Assembly: GCA_946699065.1 (NCBI GenBank)
Contig: CAMPDV010000005.1
Coordinates: 1,736,001-1,800,000 of the forward strand
Direction: 5' to 3'
Length of the DNA stretch: 64,000 nucleotides
Source: Loxodes magnus
Lineage: Eukaryota > Ciliophora > Karyorelictea > Loxodida > Loxodidae
Each line of letters starts with the position of its first letter. Position 1 is the stretch's first letter. Both the position numbers and the translations under genes were made by a program. Below the pieces are notes generated by a model. That model searched no databases, was not told where the DNA came from, and was given only the letters and a program-made list of their open reading frames with translations. This document shows positions 63,891 through 64,000 of the stretch, piece by piece.

Positions 63891-64000
63891 ATGGGATGTT
63901 CTAGTTCTTAAGAAGAAATTGTCAATCTTTAGCAAAAACAGAACTAGGTTGTTAAAGAAATGCTGAAAAACCAGTAGATAATAGAATAAATAGTAGAACA
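63891..64000 (+). CDS. Start of a probable dual-lipidated protein (cut by window edge)
   Basis: Begins MGCSSSQEEIVNLQQKQN, a classic N-myristoylation (Gly2) plus palmitoylation (Cys3) signal, and continues as a Gln/Glu/Lys-rich helix to the window end. The ATG follows an A/T-rich leader. The identity cannot be judged from 36 codons. Confidence 0.62.

Overview
This window reads as nuclear DNA of a ciliate with a reassigned genetic code. Every recognisable gene runs open only if TAA and TAG are read as glutamine and TGA as tryptophan. TGA also serves as the terminator, for example in the WDHD1-like, TTC39-like, mitoferrin, UNC-50 and protein kinase genes. That combination, with TGA as both sense and stop, matches the karyorelict code (NCBI table 27, as described for Loxodes and relatives). 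The Condylostoma code (table 28) is the nearest alternative. Other supporting features are very AT-rich DNA, GT-AG introns of only 16 to 17 bases, and A-rich sequence just before start codons. The window is a long multi-gene chromosome segment, not a gene-sized nanochromosome. No tRNA, rRNA, transposon, CRISPR array or telomere was recognised.

Layout. From 0.4 to 9 kb the genes are dense: an unknown basic protein, a Ctf4/WDHD1 replisome adaptor, an unknown beta-rich protein, a TTC39/IML2 TPR protein and a mitoferrin-like carrier. From 10 to 18 kb lie a phosphoglycerate-mutase-like phosphatase with a long N-terminal extension, a probable N-myristoylated EF-hand-like protein, a small membrane protein and a CCDC177-like coiled-coil protein. 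From 18 to 23.5 kb the DNA is AT-rich, with one likely gene (20.0-21.4 kb) and a perfect hairpin. From 23.5 to 28.4 kb lie a histidine-rich membrane protein, a ubiquitin-like/SPRY protein and a hypothetical protein. From 30.6 to 44 kb, scattered genes include an OSCA/TMEM63 channel, an 86-residue spliced membrane protein, UNC-50 with three introns, and a membrane-anchored coiled-coil protein ending in an SMP lipid-transfer domain.

From 44 to 59 kb two gene families each occur twice. An EF-hand-like/PH/kinase protein is present once as an apparent pseudokinase and once as an active-looking kinase. A type II membrane FkbM-family methyltransferase is present in two copies on opposite strands. 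The right end holds a cysteine-rich type I membrane protein, a multi-pass transporter-like protein and the start of a probable lipidated protein cut off at the edge.

The genes are largely unrelated housekeeping and signalling functions with no operon logic. Themes that recur are membrane and lipid biology (OSCA, SMP, UNC-50, transporter), metal handling (mitoferrin, His-rich protein) and calcium or phosphoinositide signalling (EF-hand and PH kinases). Because TGA is the only clear stop and is also sense, long open frames arise by chance in the AT-rich gaps. The small ORFs listed there rest on locally raised GC and plausible composition and carry low confidence.
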